A stretch of 7,661 bases of DNA. Source: Sphingopyxis sp. GTDB taxonomy: Bacteria > Pseudomonadota > Alphaproteobacteria > Sphingomonadales > Sphingomonadaceae. The notes under the pieces were generated by a model. That model was not told the DNA's origin, did not search any database, and was given only the letters and a program-made list of their open reading frames with translations. The DNA lies in assembly GCA_012035435.1 (NCBI GenBank), contig JAAUPH010000105.1, positions 1 to 7,661 on the forward strand, in the 5' to 3' direction. This document shows, piece after piece, positions 6,312-7,661 of this stretch. The stretch's first letter is position 1, and each line of letters starts with the position of its first letter. A program made the position numbers and the translations under genes.

Positions 6312-7319
6312 ATGATTCCGGCGATTTTCGGCCTGTCGGGACCGGTGCTGACGGACGAAGAGCGCGATTTTTTTCGCGACAGCAATCCGGCAGGCTACAT
6401 CATGTTCGGCCGGAATATCGTTGATCATGATCAACTCCGGGCGCTGACCGATTCTCTGCGGGCGCTGTCTGGCCGCGACAATGTTCCGATCTTGATCGAT
6501 CAGGAGGGCGGCCGGGTCGCGCGCATGCGTGCACCGAACTGGCCTGAGTTTCCCGCCGGCGCAGTGTTTGACGCACTGTATGAGCGGGCTCCCGCCAGCG
6601 CGATAGAGGCGGCGCGGGTGAATGCCCGCGCGCTGGCCGTTATGCTGCGCGATTGCGGGATCAACGTCGATTGTCTGCCTTTGCTGGATGTCCGCCAGCC
6701 AGACGCGAGCGACGTTATCGGCGACCGGGCGCTGGGCAGCGAGCCGATGCGCGTCGCTGCGCTGGGCCGCGCGATCCTGTCGGGATTGCAGGCGGGCGGC
6801 GTTGTCGGCGTGGTCAAACATATGCCGGGGCATGGCCGGGCGCTCCTCGATACGCACAAGGCTCTGCCCATCGTCGATGCGAGCGATGCCGAACTCGCGA
6901 GCGACCTCGCGCCTTTCGCCGCACTGCGCGACGCTCCGATGGGGATGACCTGTCATGTCGAGTTCAGCGCGTGGGACGCGGAAAATCCCGCCACGCTGTC
7001 GCCCTTTGTGATCCAGTCCATCATCCGCGAACGGGTTGGTTTCACCGGGCTGCTGATGACTGATGATCTGGATATGGAGGCGCTCGCAGGAGATGTCCCC
7101 GGCCGCGCTGCCGCAGCTATTGCCGCGGGCTGTGACATTGCGCTCAATTGCTGGGCCAAGATGGACGATATGGTGGGCATCGCAAATGCGCTACCGACCA
7201 TGTCGGCAGAGGTTCGCGCGCGGCTTGATGGTGCAATGGAACGGATCGCTCATAACGGAAACGGCCCGGATTTTGCGGCGCTGATCGACCGGCGCGATGC
7301 TCTAATGGCGGCGGCATGA
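6312..7319 (+). CDS. nagZ: Beta-N-acetylhexosaminidase NagZ (glycoside hydrolase family 3)
   Basis: 335 residues from ATG 6312. NagZ removes N-acetylglucosamine from GlcNAc-anhydroMurNAc fragments in the cytoplasm during peptidoglycan recycling; in bacteria with inducible AmpC its product is the inducer. The single GH3 TIM-barrel domain shows GYIMFGRNI (28-36), ILIDQEGGRVAR (60-71), the family signature KHMPGHG (169-175) followed by DTH (180-182, whose His is the expected acid/base) and LLMTDDLDM (247-255), with D251 the likely nucleophile. No signal peptide is seen, as expected. Start choice: MIPAIFGLSGP begins directly at the first conserved strand, with GGGA nine bases upstream. In-frame ATG 6276 (12 extra residues, with a GGGGA further upstream) and GTG 6243 are possible but add unconserved residues. 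The stop overlaps scpA by ATGA. Confidence 0.95.
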   Translation: MIPAIFGLSGPVLTDEERDFFRDSNPAGYIMFGRNIVDHDQLRALTDSLRALSGRDNVPILIDQEGGRVARMRAPNWPEFPAGAVFDALYERAPASAIEAARVNARALAVMLRDCGINVDCLPLLDVRQPDASDVIGDRALGSEPMRVAALGRAILSGLQAGGVVGVVKHMPGHGRALLDTHKALPIVDASDAELASDLAPFAALRDAPMGMTCHVEFSAWDAENPATLSPFVIQSIIRERVGFTGLLMTDDLDMEALAGDVPGRAAAAIAAGCDIALNCWAKMDDMVGIANALPTMSAEVRARLDGAMERIAHNGNGPDFAALIDRRDALMAAA

Positions 7320-7661
7320 CACTTGCTGAGGATGTTGATGCTCCGCTAACGCTTTCCTTGGAAAGCTGGGAAGGGCCGCTTGACCTGTTGCTCACGCTGG
7401 CGCGCAATCAAAAGGTCGATTTGCGGCAAATCTCGATCCTGGCATTGGTCGAGCAATATCTGGATTTTATCGAAACCGCCCGCGCGTTGAAGCTGGAGGT
7501 TGCGGCCGATTATCTCGTGATGGCGGCGTGGCTCGCCTATCTCAAATCGGCGCTGCTGCTACCCAAGGATCCGCTTGAGGAGCCATCGCCCGACGAACTG
7601 GCACTGCGCCTGCAGTTGCGGCTGCAGCGGCTGGCGGCAATGCGCGAGGTGGCGGCGCGGC
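7316..7661 (+). CDS. scpA: Segregation and condensation protein A, N-terminal part (runs off the window)
   Basis: The first 115 codons are present and the frame is still open at the window end. ScpA is the kleisin that bridges the SMC dimer and binds ScpB, forming the bacterial condensin complex that organises and segregates the chromosome. The N-terminal family hallmark is clear: LSLESWEGPLDLLLTLARNQ (13-32), then KVDLRQISILALVEQYLDF, then the helix with ADYLVMAAWLAYLKSALLLP that packs on the SMC neck. The ATG at 7316 overlaps the nagZ stop (ATGA). The nagZ-scpA order fits the alphaproteobacterial cluster in which scpB and tatA usually follow. Confidence 0.95.
   Translation, partial: MTLAEDVDAPLTLSLESWEGPLDLLLTLARNQKVDLRQISILALVEQYLDFIETARALKLEVAADYLVMAAWLAYLKSALLLPKDPLEEPSPDELALRLQLRLQRLAAMREVAAR

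Noticed and set aside
5997..6956. A 319-codon minus-strand open frame opposite nagZ
   Set aside because: It is antisense to the conserved GH3 domain and has no family resemblance or ribosome site of note.

Overview
The window looks like chromosomal DNA of a sphingomonad-type alphaproteobacterium (order Sphingomonadales). The DNA is GC-rich, genes are packed with 1-4 base start/stop overlaps, and two gene blocks familiar from this group are present: ispH-thrB-rnhA on the minus strand and argS-SPOR gene-nagZ-scpA on the plus strand. The genus cannot be fixed from the sequence alone. I see no tRNA, rRNA, CRISPR array, insertion sequence, phage gene or obvious transferred island. I find no previously undescribed multi-gene system here.

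Layout: (1) 52-224, plus: a small DUF1508/YegP-family gene whose well-formed start (good Shine-Dalgarno, ATG, MAHYFE) is out of frame with the rest of the domain by one missing base. (2) 243-2616, minus: ispH, then thrB, then rnhA, transcribed leftwards. ispH and thrB share one base (TGATG), and thrB and rnhA share four (ATGA), so they look like one translationally coupled transcript. A hairpin at 232-261 sits between the convergent rnhA and DUF1508 genes. (3) 2617-2791: divergent spacer carrying the ispH ribosome-binding site on one side and a hairpin plus ribosome-binding site for the lipoprotein gene on the other. (4) 2792-3460, plus: a secreted lipoprotein of unknown function. (5) 3461-3670: a 210-base spacer dominated by a 92-base REP-like double hairpin (3501-3592), followed by a 21-codon open frame ending just before argS. 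(6) 3671-7661, plus: argS, a membrane-anchored SPOR-domain gene, nagZ and the start of scpA. argS/SPOR and nagZ/scpA each overlap by ATGA.

The minus-strand operon combines isoprenoid synthesis (last step of the MEP pathway), threonine synthesis and RNA:DNA hybrid removal. The plus-strand block combines arginyl-tRNA charging with envelope and chromosome functions: a septal peptidoglycan-binding protein, the peptidoglycan-recycling glucosaminidase NagZ, and the ScpA kleisin of the SMC condensin complex.

The most notable observations are two single-base frame breaks. One is in a run of nine C residues that separates the membrane anchor from the SPOR domain. The other is at codon 6-7 of the DUF1508 gene. 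Both fit either real mutation or indel errors in the assembly; the C run also allows slippage or phase variation.
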